DNA from: DASQFQ01 sp963811595
Lineage (GTDB): Bacteria; Actinomycetota; Thermoleophilia; Solirubrobacterales; Solirubrobacteraceae
Reading direction: 5' to 3'
Length of the DNA stretch: 64,000 nt
NCBI GenBank assembly: GCA_963811595.1
Contig: CAWERW010000014.1
Span: 10,331-74,330 of the forward strand
The notes under the pieces were generated by a model. It worked only from the letters and a program-made list of their open reading frames with translations, ran no database searches and was not told the origin of the DNA. The position numbers and the translations under genes are program-made. Below, piece by piece: positions 26,429 to 33,927 of the stretch (position 1 is its first letter; every line of letters starts with the position of its first letter).

Positions 26429-26461
26429 GTTCACAGCCTGTTCACCCCGGCTTCACGGCCC
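26429..26461 (+). promoter_or_regulatory. Triple PHO box in the divergent promoter region
   Basis: Three exact 11-bp direct-repeat units in a row: GTTCACAGCCT, GTTCACCCCGG, CTTCACGGCCC. This is the best match in the window to the actinobacterial PhoP-binding repeat (GTTCACC-type units). It lies between the DUF47 gene and the small PhoB-type regulator and could control both. Confidence 0.88.
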
Positions 26462-26480
26462 CCGGGCACCCTCGGATGCC

Positions 26481-26834
26481 ATGAGCACCCAAGAGAGCGT
26501 CCTGTCCGTCGGCCCGCTCGAGATCCGGGCGGGGGAGGGACAGGTCGTCGCCGCCGGCCGCACGCTCCCGCTGTCGCTGCGCGAGCTCGCCCTGCTGGAG
26601 GCCCTGGCCCGCCGTGAAGGCCGCATCGTGCCCCGCGCCGAGCTCTACGAGACGGTGTGGGGCGGTCCCCTGCGAGCGGATGACCGCTCAGTCGACGTCT
26701 ACATCCACAAGCTGCGCGTGAAGCTCGGCGACGCGCTGCCGGGGTGGCAGTACATCCACACGCACTTCGGCTTCGGCTACCGCCTCGAGGCCGAGCGTTC
26801 ACACCCTTTTCACAAGGCGGCCACAGCTCCGTAA
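26481..26834 (+). CDS. Stand-alone PhoB/OmpR-type winged-helix DNA-binding protein (no receiver domain)
   Basis: 117 residues from ATG. Only the C-terminal effector domain of an OmpR/PhoB response regulator is present: LPLSLRELALLEALARREGR, VPRAELYETVWGG, DRSVDVYIHKLRVKLGD and YIHTHFGFGYRLEAE. There is no receiver domain and no room for one, since the PHO box begins 52 bases upstream and no coding frame leads in. The domain closely resembles that of the complete regulator at 31.4-32.2 kb. It sits between two PHO-box arrays, in front of pstS. It could compete with, or modulate, the complete regulator. Confidence 0.85.
   Translation: MSTQESVLSVGPLEIRAGEGQVVAAGRTLPLSLRELALLEALARREGRIVPRAELYETVWGGPLRADDRSVDVYIHKLRVKLGDALPGWQYIHTHFGFGYRLEAERSHPFHKAATAP
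26797..26829 (+). promoter_or_regulatory. PHO box before pstS (overlaps the 3' end of the regulator gene)
   Basis: Consecutive 11-bp units GTTCACACCCT and TTTCACAAGGC and a weaker third, GGCCACAGCTC. It ends 40 bases before the pstS ATG, the expected spacing for an activator-dependent pst promoter. The units overlap the last codons of the small regulator gene. Confidence 0.87.
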
Positions 26835-26869
26835 CAGGGTGGTGGTCGAGCGCTGCGAGCCTCGCCGCT

Positions 26870-27838
26870 ATGAGAACCCATCACCTGCTGATCGCTCTTC
26901 TCTCGCTTGTCCTCGCCGTGGGCGTCACCGCCTGCGGGGAAGACGAGGAGACGGGCGGATCCTCCCAGTCCTCCGCTGAAGGCGGCGACCTGAAGGGCAG
27001 CATCGCCATCGACGGATCCTCGACCGTCTACCCGTTCGCCCAGGCGGCAGCGGAGTTGTTCAACGAGGAGAACCCGGACGTGAAGATCTCCGTCGGCCAG
27101 TCCGGCACGGGCGGTGGCTTCGAGAAGTTCTGCGCCGGCGAGACCGACGTCTCCAACGCCTCGCGCCCGATCAAGGACGACGAGGAGGTCCCGGTCTGCG
27201 AGAAGGCGGGCGTCGCGTTCTCCGAGGTCCAGGTCGCCAACGACGGCATCGCCGTGGTCACCAACAAGGACCTGAAGGTCGACTCACTGACGACCGACCA
27301 GCTCAAGGAGATCTGGAACAAGGGCTCGAAGGTGTCGACCCTCAAGGACGTCGACTCCTCGTTGCCCGATGCCGAGCTCTCGCTCTACGGGCCCGGTACC
27401 GATTCGGGAACGTTCGACTTCTTCACCGACGAGATCAACGGTGAGGAGGGCGTGTCGCGCGAGGACTATGAGGCCTCCGAGGACGACAACCAGCTGGTCA
27501 CCGGCGTGTCGCAGGACGCGGGCGGCCTCGGCTACTTCGGCTTCTCCTACTACGAGCAGAACGCCGACAAGCTGAACCTCGTGGGCATCTGCGCCGACGG
27601 CGGCGACTGCGTCAAGCCGAGCTCCGAGACCATCCAGGACGGCTCCTACAAGCCGCTCGCGCGGCCGCTGTTCATGTACCCGAGCGCGAAGGCGATCGAG
27701 CGGCCCGAGGTGAAGGCGTTCATGGACTTCACCCTCGCCAACCAGGCCGCCATCGCCAAGGCCGCGCAGTTCGTGCCGCTGACCGAGGACCAGGCGTCGG
27801 CCGCGCAGTCGGCGCTCACTAAGGCGGAGGGCGCCTGA
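26870..27838 (+). CDS. pstS: Phosphate-binding lipoprotein PstS
   Basis: 322 residues. A lipoprotein signal ends in VGVTAC with Cys22 as the lipidation site, followed by an acidic/Ser linker. The binding domain has GSIAIDGSSTVYPFAQAAAE, SVGQSGTGGGFEKFCAGETD, SNASRPIKDDE and GPGTDSGTFDFFTDEI, which contain the phosphate-contacting Ser/Thr/Asp residues of the family. It captures phosphate outside the membrane for PstCA. It heads the pstSCAB-phoU run and follows a PHO box. Confidence 0.96.
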   Translation: MRTHHLLIALLSLVLAVGVTACGEDEETGGSSQSSAEGGDLKGSIAIDGSSTVYPFAQAAAELFNEENPDVKISVGQSGTGGGFEKFCAGETDVSNASRPIKDDEEVPVCEKAGVAFSEVQVANDGIAVVTNKDLKVDSLTTDQLKEIWNKGSKVSTLKDVDSSLPDAELSLYGPGTDSGTFDFFTDEINGEEGVSREDYEASEDDNQLVTGVSQDAGGLGYFGFSYYEQNADKLNLVGICADGGDCVKPSSETIQDGSYKPLARPLFMYPSAKAIERPEVKAFMDFTLANQAAIAKAAQFVPLTEDQASAAQSALTKAEGA

Positions 27839-27843
27839 GCCCC

Positions 27844-28827
27844 ATGGCCGGGCGCTTCGATCCATCGTCTCCGGGGGCGGCTGCGGCCGCCCCCGGCGCC
27901 ACCGGCGTCCGGACCAGCCTGGTCCGGACGCCGACGGCGCGCTCCCGCGGCGAGGCGGCCATCAAGGTCAGCCTCATGGCGGCGGCGCTGCTGTCGGTGG
28001 TGACGACGATCCTGATCGTGCTGTCGCTGCTGACGGAGACGATCGCCTTCTTCGGCGACGTCCCGATCGGCGACTACCTGTTCGGGACGAAGTGGTCGCC
28101 GCTGTTCCAGGGCGACCAGCAGTCCTTCGGCGTCATCCCGCTCATCACGGGGACGCTCTACCTGACCGCCATCGGCCTCCTCGTGGCCATCCCGCTCGGG
28201 CTGATGTGCGCGATCTACCTCTCGGAGTACGCCACGCCGCGCGTGCGCAAGGTCATCAAGCCGGTGCTCGAGGTCCTGGCCGGCGTGCCGACGATCGTGT
28301 TCGGCTACTTCGCGCTCACGTTCTTCACCCCGGAGGTGCTGCGCGGCCTGCTGAACATCGAGGTCAACACCTTCAACGCGCTGTCGGCGGGGATCATCCT
28401 CGGGCTGCTCGTGCTGCCGACGATCGCGTCGGTCGCCGAGGACGCGATGTCCGCGGTGCCCGGCTCGCTGCGCGAGGGCGCCTACGGGCTCGGCGCCAAC
28501 AAGCTGCAGGTCTCGCTGCGCGTCGTCTTCCCGGCCGCGCTGTCGGGCATCGTCGCCGCGCTCGTGCTCGGCGCCTCGCGCGCCGTCGGCGAGACCGTGA
28601 TCATCCTCATCGCCGGCGGCCAGCGCGCGCAGCTCGGCGTCGACCCCACCGAGTCCTACCAGTCGATGGCGGCCTTCATCGCGGCCACGTCGCGCGGTGA
28701 CATCCCGACCGGCTCGATCGAGTTCGAGACGATCTTCGTCGTCGGCTTCACGCTCTTCCTGATGACGCTGCTGCTCAACGCGGTGTCGATCCGGTTCGTC
28801 CGCAAGTACCGGCAGGTCTACGAATGA
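27844..28827 (+). CDS. pstC: Phosphate ABC transporter permease PstC
   Basis: 327 residues with six transmembrane helices after a ~40-residue polar N-terminus. The PstC-type EAA coupling segment is PGSLREGAYGLGANKLQVSL, and VLAGVPTIVFGYFALTFF is characteristic of the family. The gene begins five bases after pstS and overlaps pstA by four (ATGA). It forms the membrane channel with PstA. Confidence 0.96.
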   Translation: MAGRFDPSSPGAAAAAPGATGVRTSLVRTPTARSRGEAAIKVSLMAAALLSVVTTILIVLSLLTETIAFFGDVPIGDYLFGTKWSPLFQGDQQSFGVIPLITGTLYLTAIGLLVAIPLGLMCAIYLSEYATPRVRKVIKPVLEVLAGVPTIVFGYFALTFFTPEVLRGLLNIEVNTFNALSAGIILGLLVLPTIASVAEDAMSAVPGSLREGAYGLGANKLQVSLRVVFPAALSGIVAALVLGASRAVGETVIILIAGGQRAQLGVDPTESYQSMAAFIAATSRGDIPTGSIEFETIFVVGFTLFLMTLLLNAVSIRFVRKYRQVYE

Positions 28828-29735
28828 CCGGCGCCCAGATCGCCGCTGCCGCGCGCGCCCAGCAGAGCGTGATCCCGCGCGCGTCGGGCAGGGCGCGCTT
28901 CCTCGACACCGGCTTCCGCGTGCTGTTGATGGCCGCGGTCGGCGTCGGGATCCTGTCGCTCGGCGTGCTGCTGTGGGACGTCGCCTCCGACGGCGTGCCG
29001 AAGCTCTCGACCGACTTCCTGACGAAGTTCCCGTCGCGCATCATCCCGGCCAACTCGGGCGTGCAGTCGGCGCTCGTCGGGACGATCTACCTGATGGTCG
29101 TCACGGCTGTGTTCGTCGTGCCGCTCGGCGTCGCCACCGCGGTCTACCTCGAGGAGTACGCCGACCGCGAGCGCTGGTGGAACCGCATGATCGAGGTCAA
29201 CATCCAGAACCTCGCCGCGGTCCCCTCCGTCGTCTACGGCATCCTCGGGCTCGCGTTCATCGTCCGCGGCCCGCTGTCGCTCGGCAACGTCCTGCTCGCC
29301 GGCGGCCTGACGCTCGGGCTGCTCGTGCTCCCGGTGGTCATCATCGTCGCCCGCGAGGCGATCCGCGCGGTGCCGCCCTCGATCCGCGAGGGCTCGCTGG
29401 CGCTCGGCGCGACCCACTGGCAGACGATCTGGAAGCAGGTCCTGCCGGGCTCGATCGCCGGCATCGCCACGGGCGTGATCCTGGCGCTGTCGCGGGCGAT
29501 CGGCGAGACCGCGCCGCTGCTGGTGATCGGGGCCGCGGCTTCACCGCGTTTCAACCCGGACGGGCTGTTCAGCGACTTCACTGCGCTCCCCATCCAGATC
29601 TTCGTGTGGGTCCAGGACCCCAACCGGGAGTTCGTCTCCCTGGCTGCCGCCGCCATCGTCGTCCTGATGGTCGTGCTGCTGCTGATGAACTCGATCGCGA
29701 TCGTCTTGAGGAACAGATATGAGCAGAAGTGGTGA
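28824..29735 (+). CDS. pstA: Phosphate ABC transporter permease PstA
   Basis: 303 residues with six predicted helices. NIQNLAAVPSVVYGILGLAF, PSIREGSLALGATHWQTIWK (coupling loop) and LSRAIGETAPLLVIGAA are PstA signatures. The ATG overlaps the pstC stop; its own end overlaps the pstB start by 17 bases, so the whole operon is translationally coupled. Confidence 0.96.
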   Translation: MTGAQIAAAARAQQSVIPRASGRARFLDTGFRVLLMAAVGVGILSLGVLLWDVASDGVPKLSTDFLTKFPSRIIPANSGVQSALVGTIYLMVVTAVFVVPLGVATAVYLEEYADRERWWNRMIEVNIQNLAAVPSVVYGILGLAFIVRGPLSLGNVLLAGGLTLGLLVLPVVIIVAREAIRAVPPSIREGSLALGATHWQTIWKQVLPGSIAGIATGVILALSRAIGETAPLLVIGAAASPRFNPDGLFSDFTALPIQIFVWVQDPNREFVSLAAAAIVVLMVVLLLMNSIAIVLRNRYEQKW

Positions 29736-30600
29736 GGAAACGGTGAGCCGCGAGGAGACCGCCCGCGACGCGACCACGCCGTTGCAGCAGCCCGCGGTCC
29801 ACGAGGGCTCGGCCAAGCAGCGGGAGGCGATCTTCGACGTCGAGGACATCAGCGTCTACTACGGCGCCAAGCGCGCGATCCGCAACGTGACGCTCAACCT
29901 CTACAAGAACGAGATCACGGCGCTCATCGGCCCCTCCGGCTGCGGCAAGAGCACGTTCATCCGCTGCCTGAACCGCATGAACGACCTGATCCCGTCGGCG
30001 CGCGTCGAGGGCAAGCTCGGCTACCACGGCGAGGACCTCTACGACGACCAGATCGACCCCGTGCAGGTGCGCAAGCGCATCGGCATGGTGTTCCAGAAGC
30101 CGAACCCGTTCCCCAAGTCGATCTACGAGAACATCGCCTTCGGCCCGCGCGTGATCGGCATGAAGGGCGACATGGACGAGATCGTCGAGCGGGCGCTGCG
30201 CCGCGGCGCGCTGTGGGACGAGGTCAAGGACCGCCTGAAGACCAACGCGTTCGGGATGTCCGGCGGCCAGCAGCAGCGCCTCTGCATCGCCCGCGCGCTG
30301 GCGACCTCGCCCGACGTGCTGCTGATGGACGAGCCGTGCTCCGCGCTCGACCCGATCTCCACCGGGCGCATCGAGGACCTGATGTTCGAGCTCAAGAACG
30401 ACTACTCGATCGTCATCGTCACCCACAACATGCAGCAGGCCGCCCGCGTGTCGGACATGACCGCGTTCTTCACGGTCGAGCTCGACGACGACGGCCGCGA
30501 CCGCACGGGCGCCGTGGTGGAGTACGCGGCGACGGACAAGGTGTTCACGAACCCGGACGACAAGCGCACGGAGGACTACGTCACCGGCAAGGTCGGCTGA
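29719..30600 (+). CDS. pstB: Phosphate ABC transporter ATPase PstB
   Basis: 293 residues. Walker A is LIGPSGCGKSTFIRCLNRMN, the signature MSGGQQQRLCIARAL, Walker B VLLMDEPCSALDPIS, and the H-loop IVTHNMQQAARVSD. VFQKPNPFPKSIYENIAFG is specific to PstB. An N-terminal extension of ~35 residues precedes the ABC domain; an internal GTG at 29743 is an alternative start. It energises PstCA. Confidence 0.96.
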   Translation: MSRSGEETVSREETARDATTPLQQPAVHEGSAKQREAIFDVEDISVYYGAKRAIRNVTLNLYKNEITALIGPSGCGKSTFIRCLNRMNDLIPSARVEGKLGYHGEDLYDDQIDPVQVRKRIGMVFQKPNPFPKSIYENIAFGPRVIGMKGDMDEIVERALRRGALWDEVKDRLKTNAFGMSGGQQQRLCIARALATSPDVLLMDEPCSALDPISTGRIEDLMFELKNDYSIVIVTHNMQQAARVSDMTAFFTVELDDDGRDRTGAVVEYAATDKVFTNPDDKRTEDYVTGKVG

Positions 30601-30604
30601 TCTG

Positions 30605-31294
30605 ATGGCCGAGGCCTCCGCACGCATCCACTTCCAGCACGAGCTGCAGACGCTCGAGGAGCAGGCGCTCGGCGCGCTCGACCTCGTGGTCAGCGCGCTC
30701 GACCGCACGATGGAGGCGCTGCACCACCAGGACATCGAGCTCGCCTCGATCGTCATCCTCGACGACGACCGGCTCGACGGGCGCTACCTGGAGGTCCACC
30801 AGGGCGTGCTCTCGCTGCTGGCGCTGCAGGCGCCGGTGGCGTCGGACCTGCGGACCGTCGCGGCGCTCCTGCACGTGATCAAGCACGCGGAGCGGATGGG
30901 CGACCAGTGCGTGAACATCGCCAAGATGCTGCCGCTGTCCGGGCACGAGCCGCCCGTCGACGACGAGACGCTCGAGAAGATCGAGCAGATGGGCCGGCTG
31001 GTCCGCTCGGAGGTCGAGCAGTCCAAGCAGGCGTTCTCGCTCCGCGACGTCGAGCTGGCCGAGGACCTGGTGCGCCAGGACGAGCAGGTCAACCTGCTCA
31101 ATCGCGAGTGCTTCCGCCGCGCCGTCGAGATCGGGACCGACGAGGACCGGCGCGAGTGGGCGATGACGATGATGCTCGTTTCCCGCGCGCTGGAGCGGAT
31201 CGGGGACAACGCGGTCGACATCGGCGAGCAGGTCGCGTTCGTGGTCACGGGGCTGTTCCGGGAGTTCTCGGATGCCTCTCACCGCACGCCCTGA
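30605..31294 (+). CDS. phoU: Phosphate-specific transport regulator PhoU
   Basis: 229 residues, two PhoU three-helix repeats. ASARIHFQHELQTLEEQALG opens the protein; LLALQAPVASDLRTVAALLH and ALERIGDNAVDIGEQVAFVV carry the family motifs (the E/DxxxD metal pattern in both halves). PhoU links PstB activity to signalling by the Pho kinase. It starts four bases after pstB. No phoR-type kinase follows. Confidence 0.93.
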   Translation: MAEASARIHFQHELQTLEEQALGALDLVVSALDRTMEALHHQDIELASIVILDDDRLDGRYLEVHQGVLSLLALQAPVASDLRTVAALLHVIKHAERMGDQCVNIAKMLPLSGHEPPVDDETLEKIEQMGRLVRSEVEQSKQAFSLRDVELAEDLVRQDEQVNLLNRECFRRAVEIGTDEDRREWAMTMMLVSRALERIGDNAVDIGEQVAFVVTGLFREFSDASHRTP

Positions 31295-31325
31295 CTTTCC
31301 CCCGAATTTGCGGGGCGTTGCCGCG

Positions 31326-31347
31326 CAGATGTGACCCAGCTGTGAAC
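31326..31347 (-). promoter_or_regulatory. PHO-box-like repeat (minus strand) before the complete regulator
   Basis: On the minus strand two adjacent 11-bp units read GTTCACAGCTG and GGTCACATCTG. They lie between phoU and the response regulator, about 30 bases before its first possible start. The orientation is opposite to the gene, unlike the pstS box, so the role may be repression or autoregulation. Confidence 0.62.
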
Positions 31348-31376
31348 CCCTGAGCCACATACGTAACCGCGTCTCC

Positions 31377-32207
31377 GTGCCCGACTATTCTCCAGTGCAG
31401 ATGGCGACCACGAATGGCCAGCCACCGGTGCGCCTGGGGGTACTCGACTCGGATACCGGTTTCCTCCAGGTCCTTGCGAACCGCTTGGACGCTGCAGGGT
31501 GGCAGCACCGTGTGCTTGCGAGCCCGGTGCCGATCGACGCGCTCGTGTCGATGCGCTTCAACGTCCTCGTCATCGACCTCGCGGTTCTGGGCCCGGCCGG
31601 CTGGTCGTACCTCGAGAAGGTGTGCGAGCGCCTGCCGGCGCTCGGCGTGATCGTCTGCACCGGCCGCTCTTCGGTGAGTCAGCGCGTGCGCGGGTTGCGG
31701 CTCGGCGCCGACGACTGGATCACGAAGCCCTGCCACCCGGAGGAGCTGATCGCGCGCGCCGAGGCGGTCGCGCGCCGGCGCCGCCGCGCGGAGGCCGCGC
31801 GCTCAAAGGCGGGCCCCGTACGCGCGGCCGAGCTCGAGATCCGGGCCGACCAGTTCCAGGCCTTCGTGGGCGGCTCCAGCGTCGACCTGACGCGGCGCGA
31901 GTTCGAGCTCATCCAGCTGCTGGCGGACGTCTCCGGGCAGGTCCTCCCGCGCGAGGAGATCTACCAGCGGGTGTGGGGCTACGCGATGGTCCACGGCGAC
32001 CGCTCGGTCGACGTGTTCGTGCGCAAGCTGCGCCAGAAGCTCGAGAGGGCCTCGCCCGGCTGGCGCTACATCCACACGCACTTCGGGATCGGCTACCGCT
32101 TCGCGGCCGAGCCGCTGGAGGCGCCGGAGGTCGAGCCGGCGGTCGCGGTGGTCGCGGAGCCCGTGGAGCCGGTCGTCGCGCCGGACCCGGTGAGCGCCCC
32201 CGTCTGA
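31377..32207 (+). CDS. PhoB/RegX3-like response regulator
   Basis: 276 residues from GTG, or 268 from the ATG at 31401. The receiver has its acidic pair (Asp24, Asp26), the phosphoacceptor Asp67 in VLVIDLAV, Thr95 and Lys117 (WITKPCHPEE). A winged-helix domain follows (VDLTRREFELIQLLADVSGQ, DRSVDVFVRKLRQKLE, YIHTHFGIGYRFAAE), then a Val/Pro/Glu-rich tail of ~35 residues. It is a complete OmpR-class regulator, presumably of the Pho regulon given its place after phoU. No histidine kinase gene lies beside it. Confidence 0.88.
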   Translation: MPDYSPVQMATTNGQPPVRLGVLDSDTGFLQVLANRLDAAGWQHRVLASPVPIDALVSMRFNVLVIDLAVLGPAGWSYLEKVCERLPALGVIVCTGRSSVSQRVRGLRLGADDWITKPCHPEELIARAEAVARRRRRAEAARSKAGPVRAAELEIRADQFQAFVGGSSVDLTRREFELIQLLADVSGQVLPREEIYQRVWGYAMVHGDRSVDVFVRKLRQKLERASPGWRYIHTHFGIGYRFAAEPLEAPEVEPAVAVVAEPVEPVVAPDPVSAPV

Positions 32208-32225
32208 CGCCGTATCGTGTGACGC

Positions 32226-32594
32226 GTGGGCCCTGACCGCGCCAAGCACATCCGCAACGTCCTCATCATCTTCGGCCTGGCGCTGGCCGTCTGGCTGCTG
32301 CCGGGCGGCGACGAGGGCTCGGCGACGGTCTACAACCTGCTCACGGTCCTGCTGACCGGGGGGCTGCTGTTCTTCGGCTACCGGCTGTACATGGAGCACC
32401 GGGCGACGATCTTCGGGCTCGGCGACCGCACGCGCGGGATGCTCTACGGCGCGATCGCGCTCGCGGCGTTCGCGATCATCGCGACGGGACGGCTGTGGAA
32501 CGAGGGCGGGCTGGGCGCGCTGATCTGGTTCGGGCTGCTGTCGCTGGCGGCCTGGGCGATGTACCGCGTGTGGCGCACGTACTCCGAGTACTGA
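32226..32594 (+). CDS. Small integral membrane protein, unknown function
   Basis: 122 residues from GTG. Four hydrophobic helices are visible (VLIIFGLALAVWLLPGG, VYNLLTVLLTGGLLFFGYRL, MLYGAIALAAFAIIATG, ALIWFGLLSLAAWAMY) with short charged loops. It begins 18 bases after the response regulator and is probably in the same transcript. I do not recognise a family. Confidence 0.72.
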   Translation: MGPDRAKHIRNVLIIFGLALAVWLLPGGDEGSATVYNLLTVLLTGGLLFFGYRLYMEHRATIFGLGDRTRGMLYGAIALAAFAIIATGRLWNEGGLGALIWFGLLSLAAWAMYRVWRTYSEY

Positions 32595-32660
32595 TTCTTG
32601 TCGCTGTTCCGCGCGGTTTCCGTCTAGTTCCGTAGCGCGCCGCCCGTGAGGGTGGCGGCC

Positions 32661-32990
32661 ATGGGTTCGCAGCGAGGGCAGGCGGCGGTCGAGCTGGTGG
32701 CGGTGCTGCCGGTCGTGGTCGCGCTGCTGGGCGGCCTGTGGCAGGCGGTGCTGGCGGGCGAGGCGGCCTGGGCCGCCGCGGGGGCGGCGCGGGCGGCGGC
32801 GCGGGCTGACGCGGTGGGGCTGGACGCGCGGGCGGCGGCGCGGGCGCGGCTTCCTGTGCGGCTCGAGCAGGGCTTGCGGGTGCGGGAGGCGGGCGAGGGC
32901 GCCGTTCGTGTGTCGGTGCGCGTGCCGTCGGCCTTCGGGCTGCGCCTCGGGTCCGTCTCGTCGACCGCGCGGTTCGTGCCGCAGCGGTGA
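32661..32990 (+). CDS. TadE-like pilus assembly (pseudopilin) protein
   Basis: 109 residues from ATG (a GTG at 32646 is possible). The N-terminus GSQRGQAAVELVAVLPVVVA has the TadE pattern: a short basic leader, Gly-Gln before a hydrophobic helix and Glu at +4/5, as in class III/prepilin-like signals. The rest is an Ala/Arg/Val-rich short beta region. It opens a coupled four-gene unit; the stop overlaps the next start (GTGA). No TadA/B/C motor genes are in the window. Confidence 0.72.
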   Translation: MGSQRGQAAVELVAVLPVVVALLGGLWQAVLAGEAAWAAAGAARAAARADAVGLDARAAARARLPVRLEQGLRVREAGEGAVRVSVRVPSAFGLRLGSVSSTARFVPQR

Positions 32991-33343
32991 TGGAGGGCCG
33001 CGGAATGATTCGTTCCGTGGCACGCTGCCGCGGCCAGTCGACGGTCGAGGTGGTCGGGTTGCTCCCGATCCTGCTCGCGGCGGGGTTGGGCGCGTACTCG
33101 CTGTTCAGCGCCGGGGCGGCCGAGCACGCCGCCGACGGTGCGGCCGAGGCGGGCGCCGTGGCGATCCTGCAGGGCCGCGACGCGCGGTCCGCCGCGCGCG
33201 AGTCGCTCGACGGCTGGCCGGCGCGCCGCACGCGCGTCACGGTGCGTGGCCGCCGGGTCACGGTCTCGGTCACGCCGAGCGGACCGCTCGGCGGGCGCCT
33301 GCGGGCGGAGGCGAGCGCCGACGCGGGGCCGGCCGGCCCATGA
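32987..33343 (+). CDS. Second TadE-like pseudopilin protein
   Basis: 118 residues, GTG (32987) or ATG (32990) start. CRGQSTVEVVGLLPILLAAG is again a TadE-type leader with Gly-Gln-Ser-x-Val-Glu before the helix. The external part ends in RVTVRGRRVTVSVTPSGPLG. The stop overlaps the next ATG (ATGA). With the previous gene it gives two minor pilin-like subunits in tandem. Confidence 0.7.
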   Translation: MMEGRGMIRSVARCRGQSTVEVVGLLPILLAAGLGAYSLFSAGAAEHAADGAAEAGAVAILQGRDARSAARESLDGWPARRTRVTVRGRRVTVSVTPSGPLGGRLRAEASADAGPAGP

Positions 33344-33927
33344 CCGGGGTGCTCGAGCGGGCGGCGTCCGCGTTCATCGCGCCGTCGCCGCCGGCTCCAG
33401 AACCGGTCGCGGCGCCCGCGCGGTTCGCCCCGCGTGCCGTCGTGCTCGGCGCGGAGCGGGACGCCGTCCCGGTCGCCGCCGCGCTCGCGGGCGGGCTGCG
33501 GGAGCGCGCGGCTGCCGCCGTGCTCATCACCTGGCCGTCGGCCGAGCCCCCGCGTCCCGCGCTCGGGACGCCGGGCGCGTCGCGACTGGTCGCGGGGCTC
33601 CAGCTGCGCGGCCTCGAGGCGGTCGCCCGCGGCCGGATCGCCTGGCTCGCGCTCCGCGAGGCCGATCTGGGCCTGGCGCGCCGCGCGCTCGCGGTCGGTG
33701 ACGTGCCGGTCGTGCTCGCCGTCACCGGCCCGCGCTCGGCCGCCTCCGACGCGCTGCTCGCCGAGGCCGATCACGTCCTCCTCGTTCTCCCCGTCGACGC
33801 CGACCTCCGGCTCGCCGAGCTCGCCCGCGAGAGCTTGGAGTCGCCGATCGTCCGCAACCCGCTCACCGCTCCCGGGGCACGCGCCGCGGCGCTGGCAGGC
33901 TGGGGCCGGCTGAAGGTGCCCGCGTGA
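33340..33927 (+). CDS. Unknown protein in the Tad-like gene unit
   Basis: 195 residues. Repeating beta-alpha pattern (PRAVVLGAERDAVPVAAALA, AAAVLITWPS, GDVPVVLAVTGPRSAASDAL, ADHVLLVLPVDADLRLAELA) suggests a Rossmann-like or P-loop-derived fold, but there is no Walker A motif. One possibility is a degenerate CpaE/MinD-like protein, which would suit a Tad locus; this is a guess from pattern and context. Start and stop overlap both neighbours by four bases. Confidence 0.6.
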   Translation: MTGVLERAASAFIAPSPPAPEPVAAPARFAPRAVVLGAERDAVPVAAALAGGLRERAAAAVLITWPSAEPPRPALGTPGASRLVAGLQLRGLEAVARGRIAWLALREADLGLARRALAVGDVPVVLAVTGPRSAASDALLAEADHVLLVLPVDADLRLAELARESLESPIVRNPLTAPGARAAALAGWGRLKVPA

